A stretch of DNA of 64,000 bases from CAVVGZ01 sp963747965 (GCA_963747965.1 CAVVGZ010000004.1:640236-704235); one strand, 5' to 3'. Positions 27,369 to 37,364 are shown, counted from the stretch's first letter. Notes: generated by a model not told the origin, from the sequence alone. Numbers and translations: made by a program.

Positions 27369-28649
27369 ATGACATCCATTCAACTCCCGTATGGCTCTAC
27401 CTTCCAGACGATTGATGTTCCACCAGCCAATCTGAAAGGGATATTCACTCCCAAAAGAGTTTCACCCTGTGAAGATATCCCCGGCGAATTAATCCGATCG
27501 GTCTCTCAACCATTGCGTTCCGTGCTCCTGTCTTCTAAGGGCATCCGTGGCGGGAAAGTCATCATCCTGGTGGATGACCAGACTCGTACAACCCCCGCTT
27601 ACCTGGTTCTACCCGCCGTACTGGCTGAACTGAATCAATCCGGAATAAAAGACGATGACATCAGCATCCTGGTCACCCACGGCACCCACCGCCAGGCCAC
27701 AGAGCAGGAAGTTCGCAAAAAAGTCGGTGACCGTGTCTATGAGGATTTCAGGATTCTGCAGCACGATTGCCAGCAGGAAAGCCAGCAGGTTTTTGTGGGT
27801 TTAACCAGCCGTGGGACCCCGCTCTGGTTTAACCGGGAGGTGATGGAGGCGGATTTTCGAATCGGGGTTGGGCACATTGGCCCCAGTCCATTTGCCGGAT
27901 ATTCGGGTGGGGGCAAATTGATTTTGCCCGGAATAGCCTCCCTGGACACCATCAATGCAAACCATACCCTGGTTCCGCTTGGTTTCCGGAAGTTTTCCAG
28001 CACAGACATTCCCTGCCGGATGGATATTGATGAAGCCGCCAGATTTGTTCCATTTGATTTTCTTATCGATATCGTCCAATGCCAGGATGGGTCAATAGCC
28101 AAAATATTTGCTGGTTCTGTGGACCGGGTTTACCGGGAAGGGCTGGTTTTGGCCCGGCAGATATTTGAGGTTCCGCATGAAGGTCTGGCTGATTTTGCCA
28201 TAACCTCCGCCTATCCATACGACTACGACCTGTACCAGGGTGTACGGGCCATAGAGTTTGGGGATGCAGCTGTAAAAAAAGGCGGCGCTATCCTGGCGGT
28301 CGCCTCCTGTCCTTTTGGGATTGGCGGGGATGAGTTTTTCAGCCTGCTTTCCGCACCTGGCGGTGACGCGGAATTCTATCTGCGAAAAATTACCCGCCGC
28401 CAGGGCAAGGTGACGTATAATGTAATTGCCTATGCACTGGCACGTATTCGGGCAGAAAAACAAATTTACATGCTTACGGATGGTATTGATCCAGCAGATT
28501 TAAGAAGGATTGGGATCATTCCGGTAGACTCTCTTCAGGATACCATATCCCGGCTGCTCGACAGATTTGGAGATTCTGCATCCGTGTCTGTTTTTCCTTC
28601 CGGATCATCAACCATCCCGATTACTGATTCTGGCGGAGACCCCATTTGA
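27369..28649 (+). CDS. LarA-like (DUF2088) racemase/epimerase
   Basis: A 426-residue protein of the nickel-pincer lactate racemase family. N-terminal ILVDDQTRTTP and VTHGTHRQAT match the substrate and metal domain. The block HIGPSPFAGYSGGGKLILPG followed by TINANH places the Lys that binds the pincer cofactor and a following His as in LarA. No larB, larC or larE cofactor-synthesis genes are in the window. Known relatives racemise 2-hydroxy acids, and some act on sugar acids. In a GntR-controlled sugar-acid-like operon a hydroxyacid or aldonate epimerase is plausible. It starts 157 bp after the methyltransferase, so it might have its own promoter. Confidence 0.82.
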   Translation: MTSIQLPYGSTFQTIDVPPANLKGIFTPKRVSPCEDIPGELIRSVSQPLRSVLLSSKGIRGGKVIILVDDQTRTTPAYLVLPAVLAELNQSGIKDDDISILVTHGTHRQATEQEVRKKVGDRVYEDFRILQHDCQQESQQVFVGLTSRGTPLWFNREVMEADFRIGVGHIGPSPFAGYSGGGKLILPGIASLDTINANHTLVPLGFRKFSSTDIPCRMDIDEAARFVPFDFLIDIVQCQDGSIAKIFAGSVDRVYREGLVLARQIFEVPHEGLADFAITSAYPYDYDLYQGVRAIEFGDAAVKKGGAILAVASCPFGIGGDEFFSLLSAPGGDAEFYLRKITRRQGKVTYNVIAYALARIRAEKQIYMLTDGIDPADLRRIGIIPVDSLQDTISRLLDRFGDSASVSVFPSGSSTIPITDSGGDPI

Positions 28650-29020
28650 TAAAAAATACAACAATCAATTGACAGCAAAGGATAAACTTAATTGGTAAAT
28701 ATGAGAACCCGGGTGACAAAAGATTGTTCATAAATCTACTTACGAATGAAGTTCACAAATGTTTAATCAATCCTCTGAAAATCAATGCTTGAAAATCAAT
28801 GCATATCTCTATTTGCCCCCCAACAAAGCAACCATTAATAAAATCCATTCATGGCATCCTCTAAGGACAAATGGTGTTCTAGATTTTATGAGGGATTCCG
28901 GTTTTTTCGATAAGGAAATCGTATAATGATTTTATGATGCAGTAATGCTTGTTGGTTTGAAAATAACCAGCTTACCAAATCAAGCAGCAAAAAAATCTAT
29001 ATTCAATATTTGGAGGAACT
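28650..29020. other. Intergenic region between LarA-like gene and amidohydrolase
   Basis: About 370 bp, AT-rich, with no gene. A TATAAT at 28922-28927 could serve the amidohydrolase/ABC transporter group, but there is no convincing -35 hexamer. Confidence 0.4.
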
Positions 29021-30247
29021 ATGCCCGAACCACCTGCCTGGCGTTTTCAAAATATCACCAAACCATTATTTGATTTTGAGTCCAAACACTTCATCCTAAA
29101 GGGGCGCGTCCTTACCGCAGTGGGGGACCAGGTCATCGAAAAAGGTTTTGTGGAAATCGACGGCCAAAAAATTAAGGCTGTTGGAAAAGTGGAGGAGCTG
29201 GGCTCCGATGCAACTGAAATCATCGAAACCGGCGGTACCATCCTGCCCGGCCTGATCAACAGCCATCTGCACCTCGCCTGGGACGGCATCCACGACCTGG
29301 CTCACCAGGCGCTGAATGATACCCCCGAAGTCAGCGCCTATAAATGTGCCGGCAATATGTTGATCAACCTGCGTGCCGGCGTAACCACCGTGCGTGACCT
29401 GGGCATGAATAAGACCAGTTATACGGCCAAACAGGTCGTTGAACAGGGCATTTTCCCGGGTCCGCGTGTGCTGATCTGCGGGGAAGCCATTGTCCAAACC
29501 GGCGGGCATACTTACTGGTGCTGCCATGAGGCTTCCGGCCCGGATGAAATGCGCCGCGCCGTCCGTGAACAGGTGCGCAACAATGCTGATCTGATCAAGA
29601 TCATGGCCTGCCATGACCTCCTGGAGTTCACCGATGCAGAACTTGAGGCTGTGATCGATGAAACCCATCGCAACGGCCTGTATATCACCGCCCACGCCAC
29701 TTTTGAGAAAGCCATCCGCCGCGTGGTGGATTTCGGCATTGACATGATCGAACATGGCGGAAAGATGACCCCTGAGACCATCCAGCTCCTGGCAGACAAA
29801 AAGATCCCCATCGTGACCACCTTTTCTGCCCTGGTACAGCAGGCCAACCCCGAAGTCGCCCGCAAGTACAGGATACCCGAATGGAAAATCCTGGAACGCC
29901 AGAAGGCAGTTGCCAATACCGCCAGCTTCGACAGCCTGGTGGATGCAGCCAAAGCAGGCGTCACCATCGTTTTTGGCACCGATGCCGGCAGTCCCGCCGT
30001 CGGCCATGAGGTCATTGTCCCTGAAATGAAATTCATGATCAAGCTGGGCCTGGTGGACGGGAACTATGGCGCCATACGCAGCGCCACCAGCGTTGCCGCC
30101 CTGGTTAACCGCCTTGGAGATAAAGTTGGCACATTGGAAGCCGGCAAGCTGGCAGATGTCATCGTCGTGGATGGCAATCCACTGGAAGACCTGGAGTATC
30201 TTAAGAATGTCAAACGCACCTACCGGGATGGAAGGCAGCTGGTTTAA
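29021..30247 (+). CDS. Imidazolonepropionase-like amidohydrolase
   Basis: A 408-residue metal-dependent hydrolase. GLINSHLHLAWDG holds the His-x-His pair, ADLIKIMACHD the Lys candidate for carbamylation, YITAHAT and DMIEHGG the remaining His ligands, and FGTDAGSPAVGH the catalytic Asp. It resembles the prolidase-like branch of the superfamily that hydrolyses dipeptides or cyclic amides. It is 117 bp upstream of an oligopeptide-binding lipoprotein gene, so it may process the imported substrate. It has a GGAGG ribosome-binding site. Confidence 0.9.
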   Translation: MPEPPAWRFQNITKPLFDFESKHFILKGRVLTAVGDQVIEKGFVEIDGQKIKAVGKVEELGSDATEIIETGGTILPGLINSHLHLAWDGIHDLAHQALNDTPEVSAYKCAGNMLINLRAGVTTVRDLGMNKTSYTAKQVVEQGIFPGPRVLICGEAIVQTGGHTYWCCHEASGPDEMRRAVREQVRNNADLIKIMACHDLLEFTDAELEAVIDETHRNGLYITAHATFEKAIRRVVDFGIDMIEHGGKMTPETIQLLADKKIPIVTTFSALVQQANPEVARKYRIPEWKILERQKAVANTASFDSLVDAAKAGVTIVFGTDAGSPAVGHEVIVPEMKFMIKLGLVDGNYGAIRSATSVAALVNRLGDKVGTLEAGKLADVIVVDGNPLEDLEYLKNVKRTYRDGRQLV

Positions 30248-30364
30248 ATCCGAGCCATCCCATGGGTAAATTGTTTGGAAAGGAGTATCGCCGGGGAAAA
30301 TTATCCATTATCCGCAAAAATTTTATTTGAATAAAAATTAGTAATTTGAAAGGAGAGAAGTAAA

Positions 30365-32106
30365 ATGAAATCCAGATTTCTAGTTTTGTTTAGCCTGTTT
30401 ATCATCCTGAGCATGCTCTTCGCCGCATGTGCACCTGCCCCAGCGCCTGTTGAAGAAGCACCAGCGGCAGAAGAGGCAGCCCCAACCGAACCGCCTGCGG
30501 CGGCAGTACCAGCAACCGAGGCTCCGGCTGCAGTTGAAGCTGCAACTGAAGCCCCACCGCAGCACCCGCTGAAGTGGTCAAAGGTGGTAACCTGGTGATG
30601 GGTATTCCTGCCAACTCAGAACCTGCCTCGTTTGACGGTCATATCGATCCCTACCAGTCCACCTGGCTCTTCAATTCCTTTGTTACCGATTCGTTGATCG
30701 TGACCGCCCCCGATGGAACCTACCAGCCCGATCTGGCCACCGAATGGGCGCAGTCTGAAGATGGCTTATCCTGGACATTAAAGCTGCGTGAAGATGTCAC
30801 CTTCCAGGACGGCACCCCCTTCAATGCCGAAGCGGTGAAATACAACTTCGAGCGTGTAAAATCCGAAGAAGTTGCCTCCGCCCAGTTGGGTGACGATGTG
30901 GGTCCCATCACTTCCATTGACATCATCGATGAATATACCGTGAAAATCAATCACGAAACCCCATGGGCAGCCTTCCAGGATGCAATCCGGCGTATGCCCA
31001 TCTGGTCCCCCACTGCCGCAGAGCAGTACGGTGTAGCCGAGTTTGACAAGCACCTGGTGGGAACCGGCCCGTTCCTCTTTACCGAATGGGTGCCCAATGA
31101 CCATGCCACCTTTACCCGCTGGGACGGCTACGGCGGCTGGAATCCCGTCCAGAAGCATGAAGGCCCTGTTTATTTAGATACGGTGACCTTGAATTTCATC
31201 GGTGAGGCTGCCGTGTTGGGCGGGCTGGTGGATACAGGTGATGCCCACGTCGTTCAGGAACTCCCCGCAGATTACGTGGCAGATTACAAGGATAATCCGG
31301 ATGCAGGCATCATGGTTGGCTATCAGGCCGGCACCGGCCTGCAGATGGTGATGAATACCACAAGCGCCCCGCTGGACCAGATTAAGGTCCGCCAGGCCCT
31401 GCAGCATGCCACAGACCGCGTCGCCATGAACGAGCAGCTCTACGGCGGCCTTTACCTGGAGGATAATGGTCCCCTCAACAAGGTCCATCCCTGCTACAAC
31501 CCGGCTGTTGAATCCGTCTACCCGTACGATCCCGAAAAAGCCATGGCACTCCTGGAAGAGGTCGGCTGGAAGGATGAGGACGGGGATGGTGTGAGAGAAG
31601 CTCACGGTGTACCGGGTGTGGAAGACGGCAAGCCGCTGGATATTCGATTTACCGTTCTGCATCACCAGGAAATTGGCGAGGCCCTCCAGCAGCAGTGGCA
31701 GGATATCGGCGTCAACCTGCTTGTTGAGGTTGTTGCCGGACCAATCCAGCTCGATAAAGTCCAGAAACGTGACTTCGAATTGATGTACGAGCGCCAGCGC
31801 ACCCCGGATCCGCGTGTCCTTGACCAGGTCTGGAACTCCAAGTACGCCGTTCCCGGCGGTTGGGCGTGGAGCGGCTGGGTCAATCCGGAACTGGATGCTA
31901 TCCTTGAACAGGTTGCCAGCGCCCCTGACTACGCTGTGCGCTGTGAGCAAGCCAAGGTAGCCCAGGAAATGATCATGGAGTATGCCCCACAGCTGGGCAC
32001 ATTAAGTGATCCTATGTTCTACGCAGTCAGCAATAAGGTAAAAGATTTCACTTTAGGAGCCGAGGGAAACTGGTTATTCCTCAATGATACTTACATCGAG
32101 GAATAA
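30365..32106 (+). CDS. Peptide ABC transporter substrate-binding lipoprotein (one frameshift)
   Basis: The N-terminal frame has a lipoprotein signal: a Lys/Arg start, a hydrophobic core and the lipobox LFAAC at about residue 23, followed by an Ala/Pro/Glu-rich linker to about residue 70. The mature SBP_bac_5 domain (VMGIPANSEPASFDGHID onward) is in another frame, and a one-base change near 30573 joins them. The domain shows the DppA/OppA pattern: LATEWAQSEDGLSWTLKLRE, NAEAVKYNFER and VGTGPFLFTEW. Total about 580 residues, normal for the family. It is anchored outside the membrane and delivers peptides or similar solutes to the permeases downstream. Confidence 0.9.
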
Positions 32107-32123
32107 AATTTTCCTGTAATAGA

Positions 32124-32153
32124 GAATGGAGGCACATTAAAGTGCCTCCATTC
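32124..32153 (+). terminator. Intercistronic hairpin after the binding-protein gene
   Basis: A perfect 12-bp stem (GAATGGAGGCAC / GTGCCTCCATTC) with a 6-nt loop, 18 bp after the stop and 33 bp before the first permease gene. Such hairpins often protect the abundant binding-protein message or partly terminate, giving more binding protein than permease. Confidence 0.7.
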
Positions 32154-32185
32154 ATTTCTCGCAGCAAAAATTGGAGGAGTAATTC

Positions 32186-33122
32186 GTGCTTGGCTATATC
32201 AGAAATCGCTTGCTCCAGCTTGTTCCGGTCTTATTTATTGTCTCCATTATCATCTTTTTTATCATGCATGCCCTGCCCGGGGATCCTGCCATGCTCATGT
32301 TGATGGGCGCCGAGGGAGGTTCGGTCACCCCGGAACGCATTGCGGAGCTCCGTGCCCACATGGGATTGGACGCTCCCCTCTACGTACAGTACTTCCGCTT
32401 TCTTTCCGGCGCTGTGCGAGGTGACCTGGGTGAGTCCATCCGCCTGCGGTCACCGGTCACGGATATTATTATGGAACGCTTTGGCTCCACCATGCAGCTC
32501 GCTATGGTGGGGCTGGGATTTTCCATCATCTTTGGTTTGGTATTAGGAACATTGGCAGCCCTCAAACCAAACAGCTGGATCGACTTCTTCAGTATGGTTT
32601 TTGCTTACATTGGTGTATCCATGCCCATCTTCTGGCTGGGGCTGCTGCTCATCCTCATTTTCTCTTTCCGCCTGGACTGGTTCCCGCCTGCCGGAGGGGA
32701 AGGCTGGAATGCATTGGTCCTGCCGGGAATCACTATTGGTTTGGCTTCGGCAGGTATTATCAGCCGCCTGACCCGTTCTGGGTTAATCGAAGTGTCTTAA
32801 TGAGGACTACATCCGCACGGCACGTGCCAAAGGTGTACAGGAATGGAAATTGGTCTCCCGCCACGCCATGAAAAATGCCCTCATTCCGGTGGTAACCATC
32901 GTAGGCTTGCAGTTTGGCAGCATGATGGCCGGCGCAGTGGTGACGGAAACAGTTTTCAGCAGGCCGGGTTTGGGGCGCCTGATCGTCAGCGCCATCCTCT
33001 GGAAGGATTATCCCCTCGTCCAGGGCACCGTCCTCTTCCTGGCCCTGCTTTATGTAGGTGCGAATTTAATGGTGGATATCTCCTACGCCTATATTGACCC
33101 GCGCATCCATTACAACAAATAA
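32186..33122 (+). CDS. Peptide ABC transporter permease DppB/OppB type (one frameshift)
   Basis: About 311 residues. The N-terminal frame has FFIMHALPGDPAM and several transmembrane segments, ending artificially at 32800. The second frame continues with NEDYIRTARAKG, the EAA loop that contacts the ATPase, and FSRPGLGRLIVSAI. The break is at gaagtgtcttaat near 32795, where one extra T appears. The inner-membrane protein forms the transport channel with the DppC-like partner. The gene has a GGAGG RBS. Confidence 0.9.
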
Positions 33123-33142
33123 ACTTCAGGTGAGAGACTTAC

Positions 33143-34039
33143 GTGGAAAATCCAAGCATAAATCAAAACCAACAGGAAACCAGCCTCGTATTAAAAAAGA
33201 AAAGTCGATTACCGTTCGGTTTTTACCTCTTCTTTCGCAATAAGGGAGCCGTCATCGGTTTGGTGATCATGATTTTTTGGGTGTTGATTGCCATATTTGC
33301 CGAACAGGTTGCCCCTTATGACCCGCTGGATAAGGTTGGGAAATCCCGCCGGCCGCCTTCTACCGAGTTCTGGTTTGGAACCGATAAATTGGGCCGCGAC
33401 GTTTTCAGCAGGGTATTATACGGCGGGCGCATTTCTTTGAGCCTTGGGCTGATCAGTGTCTTCATGGGCTCCATTATCGGAACGTCCCTTGGATTAATCT
33501 CAGGGTATTCCGGAGGATCAACCGATTCGGTCATCATGCGCATGATGGATGCCATGCTGGCTTTCCCGGGCATGCTGCTCGCCCTGGTTGTCATTGCAGC
33601 ATTGGGTCCCAGCATCCGCAATGTGATGATTGCGGTGGGCATCTCAACCCTGCCTATTTATGCGCGCCTGGTGCGCGGCATGGTGCTGTCGATTAAGGAA
33701 TCCCCCTATATCGATGCTGCCAGGATTGTAGGAGCCTCCCCCTACCATATCATGTCCAGGCATATTCTCCCCAATTCGCTTTCGCCTATCATTGTGCTGT
33801 CCACCCTCCAGGTTGGCAGCGCCATCCTGGTAGGTTCGGGTCTAAGCTTCCTTGGGTTGGGTGCCCAGCCCCCTACCCCGGAATGGGGTTTGATGGCTGC
33901 CGATGGACGTGAAGCGCTCGGAAAGGCCTGGTGGATTTCCACCTTCGCCGGCCTGGCAATTCTCAGCGTGGTCATGGCCACCAACCTGATCGGCGACGGT
34001 CTGAGGGCCGGCCTGGACCCGCGCCTGAAAATCGACTGA
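33143..34039 (+). CDS. Peptide ABC transporter permease DppC/OppC type
   Basis: A 298-residue intact permease. It has the family N-terminal segment with YDPLDKVGKSRRPPS, then FGTDKLGRDVFSRVLYGGR and the EAA loop SPYIDAARIVGASPYHIM. The end is the usual GDGLRAGLDPRLK. It pairs with the upstream permease. The two ATPase genes usual in such operons do not follow; an amidohydrolase gene does. The ATPases must be elsewhere or shared. Confidence 0.93.
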   Translation: MENPSINQNQQETSLVLKKKSRLPFGFYLFFRNKGAVIGLVIMIFWVLIAIFAEQVAPYDPLDKVGKSRRPPSTEFWFGTDKLGRDVFSRVLYGGRISLSLGLISVFMGSIIGTSLGLISGYSGGSTDSVIMRMMDAMLAFPGMLLALVVIAALGPSIRNVMIAVGISTLPIYARLVRGMVLSIKESPYIDAARIVGASPYHIMSRHILPNSLSPIIVLSTLQVGSAILVGSGLSFLGLGAQPPTPEWGLMAADGREALGKAWWISTFAGLAILSVVMATNLIGDGLRAGLDPRLKID

Positions 34040-34074
34040 ACAATCTGCATTCAACTTTTTTTAAGGATATAACC

Positions 34075-35331
34075 ATGCGATATTTAATTAAAACCGGCCT
34101 GCTAATTACCAACCAGGATTCTCAAAACATCCGCCAGCAGCAGGGGGTGTTGGTTGAAGAAGGGCATATTTCTGCTGTAGGTGCCTGGGAAGATTTCCCT
34201 TCCCACGGTTCGCTGGAAGTGATGGATCTCACACAGTACACGCTCATGCCCGGATTTATAGATGCCCACACGCACGTTGTGCACAGCGGCGATCCCGCAG
34301 AAAACTGGCTTGGCGGCCCGGTGATCGATAACCCTCCCAATACGGCCTTCATCGCTGCCCGCAATGCACGCCGCCATATTGAGATGGGCGTGACCACCAT
34401 CCGCGACCTGGGGGCGCGTGACTGGGTGGACCTTGCCCTGCGTGATGCCATCCAGCGCGGCTGGCAGGTTGGCCCGCGCATGCTGGTTGCCGGGCACGGC
34501 ATCACCACCAGCGGCGGCCATATGGACCCGCGCCCCTACCTGCGCCCCGGGATTCCGCTGGAAGTCGTGGGTTCCATGGGCGCCATTGCCGATTCGGTCG
34601 ATGAAGCCCGCCGGGCGGTACGCACCCAGCTGGCTGCCGGGGTCGATGTGATCAAAATCAACGCCACCATCAGCGAATACGTGCGCGGGCTGGGCGGAAA
34701 ATATACCCAGGAACTCACCTTTGAACAGATGGACGCCATCTGCCAGCTGGCTCACGAGGCTATGCGCAGGGTGACCGCCCACTGCCACGGCGGCAAGGGT
34801 GTCGATGATGCCATCCGGGCCGGCGTGGATTCCCTGGAGCACGGGCGCTTCCTGACCGACGAGCAAATGGACGAAATGGCCAAAAAAGGAGTTTTCCTGA
34901 TCCCCACCCTTTCCCCGGAAGCGCGCTCGGTGGATGCCGGGCGCATCCCGGAAAACGAGGCTTACCGCATCTGGCGCGAAAAAGCCCTGGCATGCCATGT
35001 ATGATGCCGTAAACCGGGCAAAAGCGCACGGCGTGCAGATAGCCGCCGGATCGGATGCCGGCATGCAGGATGTCCCCCACGGCGGCGTCGCCTACGAAGC
35101 CTGCCATTTGGGATCGGCGGGTTAAGTACCCTGGAATGCATTCAAGCCATGACCTGCACCGCGGCTGCCGCCCTCGGTCTTGGAGAAGGAAATTGGCACA
35201 TCGCCCCCGGTTACCGCGCTGACCTGGTGGCGGTAAATGGCGACCCGCTCCAGGATTTTAAAATCCTGCAGAACCAGGAATCCATCAAGCTGGTCATCAA
35301 GGAAGGCAGCCTCCTCGTAGACCGGCGCTGA
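34075..35331 (+). CDS. Imidazolonepropionase-like amidohydrolase (two frameshifts)
   Basis: The likely start is the ATG at 34075 (MRYLIKTGLLITNQ), after AAGGATATAACC; the frame open from 33931 overlaps the permease and is not used. GFIDAHTHVVHSGD gives the His pair, VDVIKINATI the Lys, VTAHCHGG and DSLEHG more ligands, and AGSDAGMQDVPHGG the catalytic Asp. Breaks near 34990 and 35115 (each one extra base beside a C or G run) split an otherwise complete protein of about 418 residues. It probably acts on compounds brought in by the adjacent ABC importer. Confidence 0.87.
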
Positions 35332-35568
35332 CCTTTATGTCTCCTCTCCCCCTCGTGAAAACCTCCGTGTTTTCGTGTATTTTTACTCCTCTCCCAGTGG
35401 GAGAGGTGGGGTGAGGGATATTTACAGATAACCCATTGTCCCGGTAAATCATCGGGAGTTCATGGTAAAAGCCTCGTAGGGGCAGGTCTCCGTACCTGCC
35501 CAGGGCAATCTTCTGTGGTTGCTCCTACAATAAAATTTCCTATTTTTTGGGTATAATCGGGGATTTCC
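35332..35568. repeat. Remnants of dispersed palindromic repeats
   Basis: Two palindromes of the kind scattered between genes in many genomes. One is CCTCTCCCA-g-TGGGAGAGG at 35388-35406 followed by TGGGGTGAGGG. The other is GGGCAGGT-ctccgt-ACCTGCCC at 35480-35501. No coding potential. The TATAAT at about 35555 has no plus-strand gene after it. Confidence 0.65.
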
Positions 35569-35571
35569 GGC

Positions 35572-35835
35572 CTAGAACGCGATCCGCACCCTGCTATCTT
35601 TGCCCAGCTCGGCATACAGGGCGTCCACCTGCTGGCGGCTCTCGGCGATAAAGGTCACCGAAACAGAGATATATTTCTCCCCGCTGCTGTATCGCGTGCG
35701 GAAATCATCGCTGGTCAGCTGCGGCACGTGGCGTGAGATGACACCCATCACAAACCCGGTAAAATCATTTTCATCCCTGCCGATCACCTTGACCGGGTAT
35801 TCGCAGGGGAAGATTAATTCATATTCTTCCATCAA
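35572..35835 (-). CDS. DUF493/YbeD-like small protein
   Basis: An 87-residue protein: EYELIFPCEYPVKVIGRDE, then VSVTFIAESRQQVDALYAEL, ending in RVRIAF. This matches the DUF493 (YbeD) family, a ferredoxin-like alpha/beta fold sometimes described as lipoate-regulatory; its function is not settled. Two adjacent Met codons could serve as start. It is monocistronic on minus. Confidence 0.8.
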   Translation of the reverse strand: MMEEYELIFPCEYPVKVIGRDENDFTGFVMGVISRHVPQLTSDDFRTRYSSGEKYISVSVTFIAESRQQVDALYAELGKDSRVRIAF

Positions 35836-35916
35836 GTTTTCAATCCTTATTTAACCCCAAAACAAATCGTACCATCCATTTACTGCATACTCCGTAAGAT
35901 GGGTTATTTAAAATAT

Positions 35917-36715
35917 TTATTTCTGACCGCAGATCATTCCAACTTTCCCCAATATTTTTGGATGTCTTAATAATAAGGGTATGGCAATCATTTCTTGAAG
36001 CGGTTGGAATTGATATTTTGTAAAAGTTCTATTTCTTAGAAACGTTTCAAGCTCGATAGGATTTCCATAATATTTCTCGTCATAAAAATAATCAACAAAT
36101 ACGAAAGTGCCACCCGGTTTTATCACCCGCAAGGCTTCCTGCAGGACAGATTTTTTATCTGCAACAGATTTTACTTCATGAAAGGTTAGATTACTAACAG
36201 CCCCATCGAATATATCGTTGGCAAACTCAAGCGCGGCAGCATCGCCCTGTATGAAAATGGACACGATTTTCCACTTTGGCGGATAGAGCATTTTTCTCGC
36301 ACACACTTTTCGAGTACTCCCAATCCTTTCCCCAGGAATCAATGCCTGAAACATCGGTTTCTTCGTGTTGTTGGGCAAGTTTCACCGCTAATACTCCATT
36401 CCCGCAGCCAATATCAAGGAATTTGCCTTTCACATTTTCCCCCAAACTCTGAATGATAAGGTTGTAGATTTTTTCCTGTAATTTGCCTCCCTTTTGAGAG
36501 AACATCATATAGGAAATAAGCGGGAACAGGAAACTAACAAGAATGATTGCAAACAGGATAATCATGCTGATGCGATAAAAGGAGCCGAAAGGCATAAATA
36601 TTAGAAAACCTGTTCCCAGCGTCAATAATCCTAAAAAGAGCAGTTTCTTTTTTTGGATCCAATTTCCATAATTGAATTGTTGTTCAAAAGGATGATGAAT
36701 GATCGGCATCATCAT
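35917..36715 (-). CDS. Membrane-anchored class I methyltransferase (one frameshift)
   Basis: The N-terminal frame (36715 downward) has two hydrophobic segments (KKLLFLGLLTLGTGFLIFM and MIILFAIILVSFLFPLISYM), then the SAM motif FLDIGCGNGVLAVKLAQ and VSGIDSWGKDWEYSK. The second frame adds FIQGDAAALEFANDIFDG, LRVIKPGGTFVFVDYF and the C-terminus. The break is near 36250. The product, about 265 residues, resembles methyltransferases tethered by two N-terminal helices. The substrate is unknown. The gene is AT-rich compared with the window, which may indicate transfer. Confidence 0.75.
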
Positions 36716-37364
36716 GTTCCAGTTTTAAATATCGGTTTCCAACCAGAAAAATCGGATGGGATTATTATAAGTGATCTATTAGGAATTTTTTTTGGGAATT
36801 GACAAATATATATTTTACTCAAAAATCTATGGTCTTCAAATCATTTCGCCCCCGCAAATTCTTGCCGGAGATTAGTTTTCCTCGATGGGGCGTGCGACCA
36901 ATTCTGGTTATAAAATAACAGGTTGGCCCGGCACACCCTGCGGGCAGTTCGAACCTGCCACCAGGCCGATTAGTGCATGATTCCAATAAGGATATAGATT
37001 ATCACTTAATTATTTCAACTTGAGCTTCGAATCTGACGGAATGAAATTCTACCCCTTTAGGTATAAATATTTCATATTCTAATATCTCGCGCTATTTGAC
37101 GGGACAGCAGTACACCTTGTGGGGAAATGTGTGGCCAATAAAATTCCCTTCGCACATCTATTTACTATCTATTGTCGGACAGCATCCCATAGCCCTTCCG
37201 ATGATTGTTATGACTTCATGTAGATTGGAAGCTCGATCAGATTAGCGGGCAGACGAAAAGTAAAGCCGATGTCACCGGACTCAATCACCTCCGGAAACCA
37301 ATCTCGTCCCTGTTTCTTCAATTGGGCTTATAACTTTCGGTCAATGGACCTGATCTCTGCAGAC
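36716..37364. other. Intergenic region with a partial repeat copy
   Basis: About 650 bp between two minus-strand genes. Apart from the partial repeat at 36921-36990, nothing is recognised; the ORF at 37269-37592 is antisense to the end of the beta-helix gene. Confidence 0.4.
36921..36990 (-). repeat. Partial copy of the 39.5/41.1-kb repeat family
   Basis: Shares the segment CTGCGGGCAGTTCGAACCT and the following GCATGATTCCAAT with the elements at 39483 and 41122. The other half, with the CCCCGAT hairpin, is not recognisable here, and the -10-like box is degenerate (TGCACTAATC on minus). On minus it contains a T-loop-like GGTTCGAAC next to GCCGGGCC. Confidence 0.55.

Noticed and set aside
29096..30007. 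A 303-residue ORF on minus
   Set aside because: It lies wholly antisense to the amidohydrolase at 29021-30247, which has all catalytic motifs. The antisense frame has no recognisable motif.
31174..31950. A 258-residue ORF on minus
   Set aside because: Antisense to the peptide-binding lipoprotein gene; no family features.
33931..34074. N-terminal extension of the amidohydrolase into the permease gene
   Set aside because: The extension is Arg/Pro-rich shadow sequence; the ATG at 34075 has an RBS and gives the family's normal N-terminus.
34102..35064. A 320-residue ORF on minus
   Set aside because: Antisense to the amidohydrolase at 34075; a long open shadow frame from GC-rich codons.
35549..35560. 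TATAAT box on plus
   Set aside because: No plus-strand gene follows and no -35 box is in place; likely chance.
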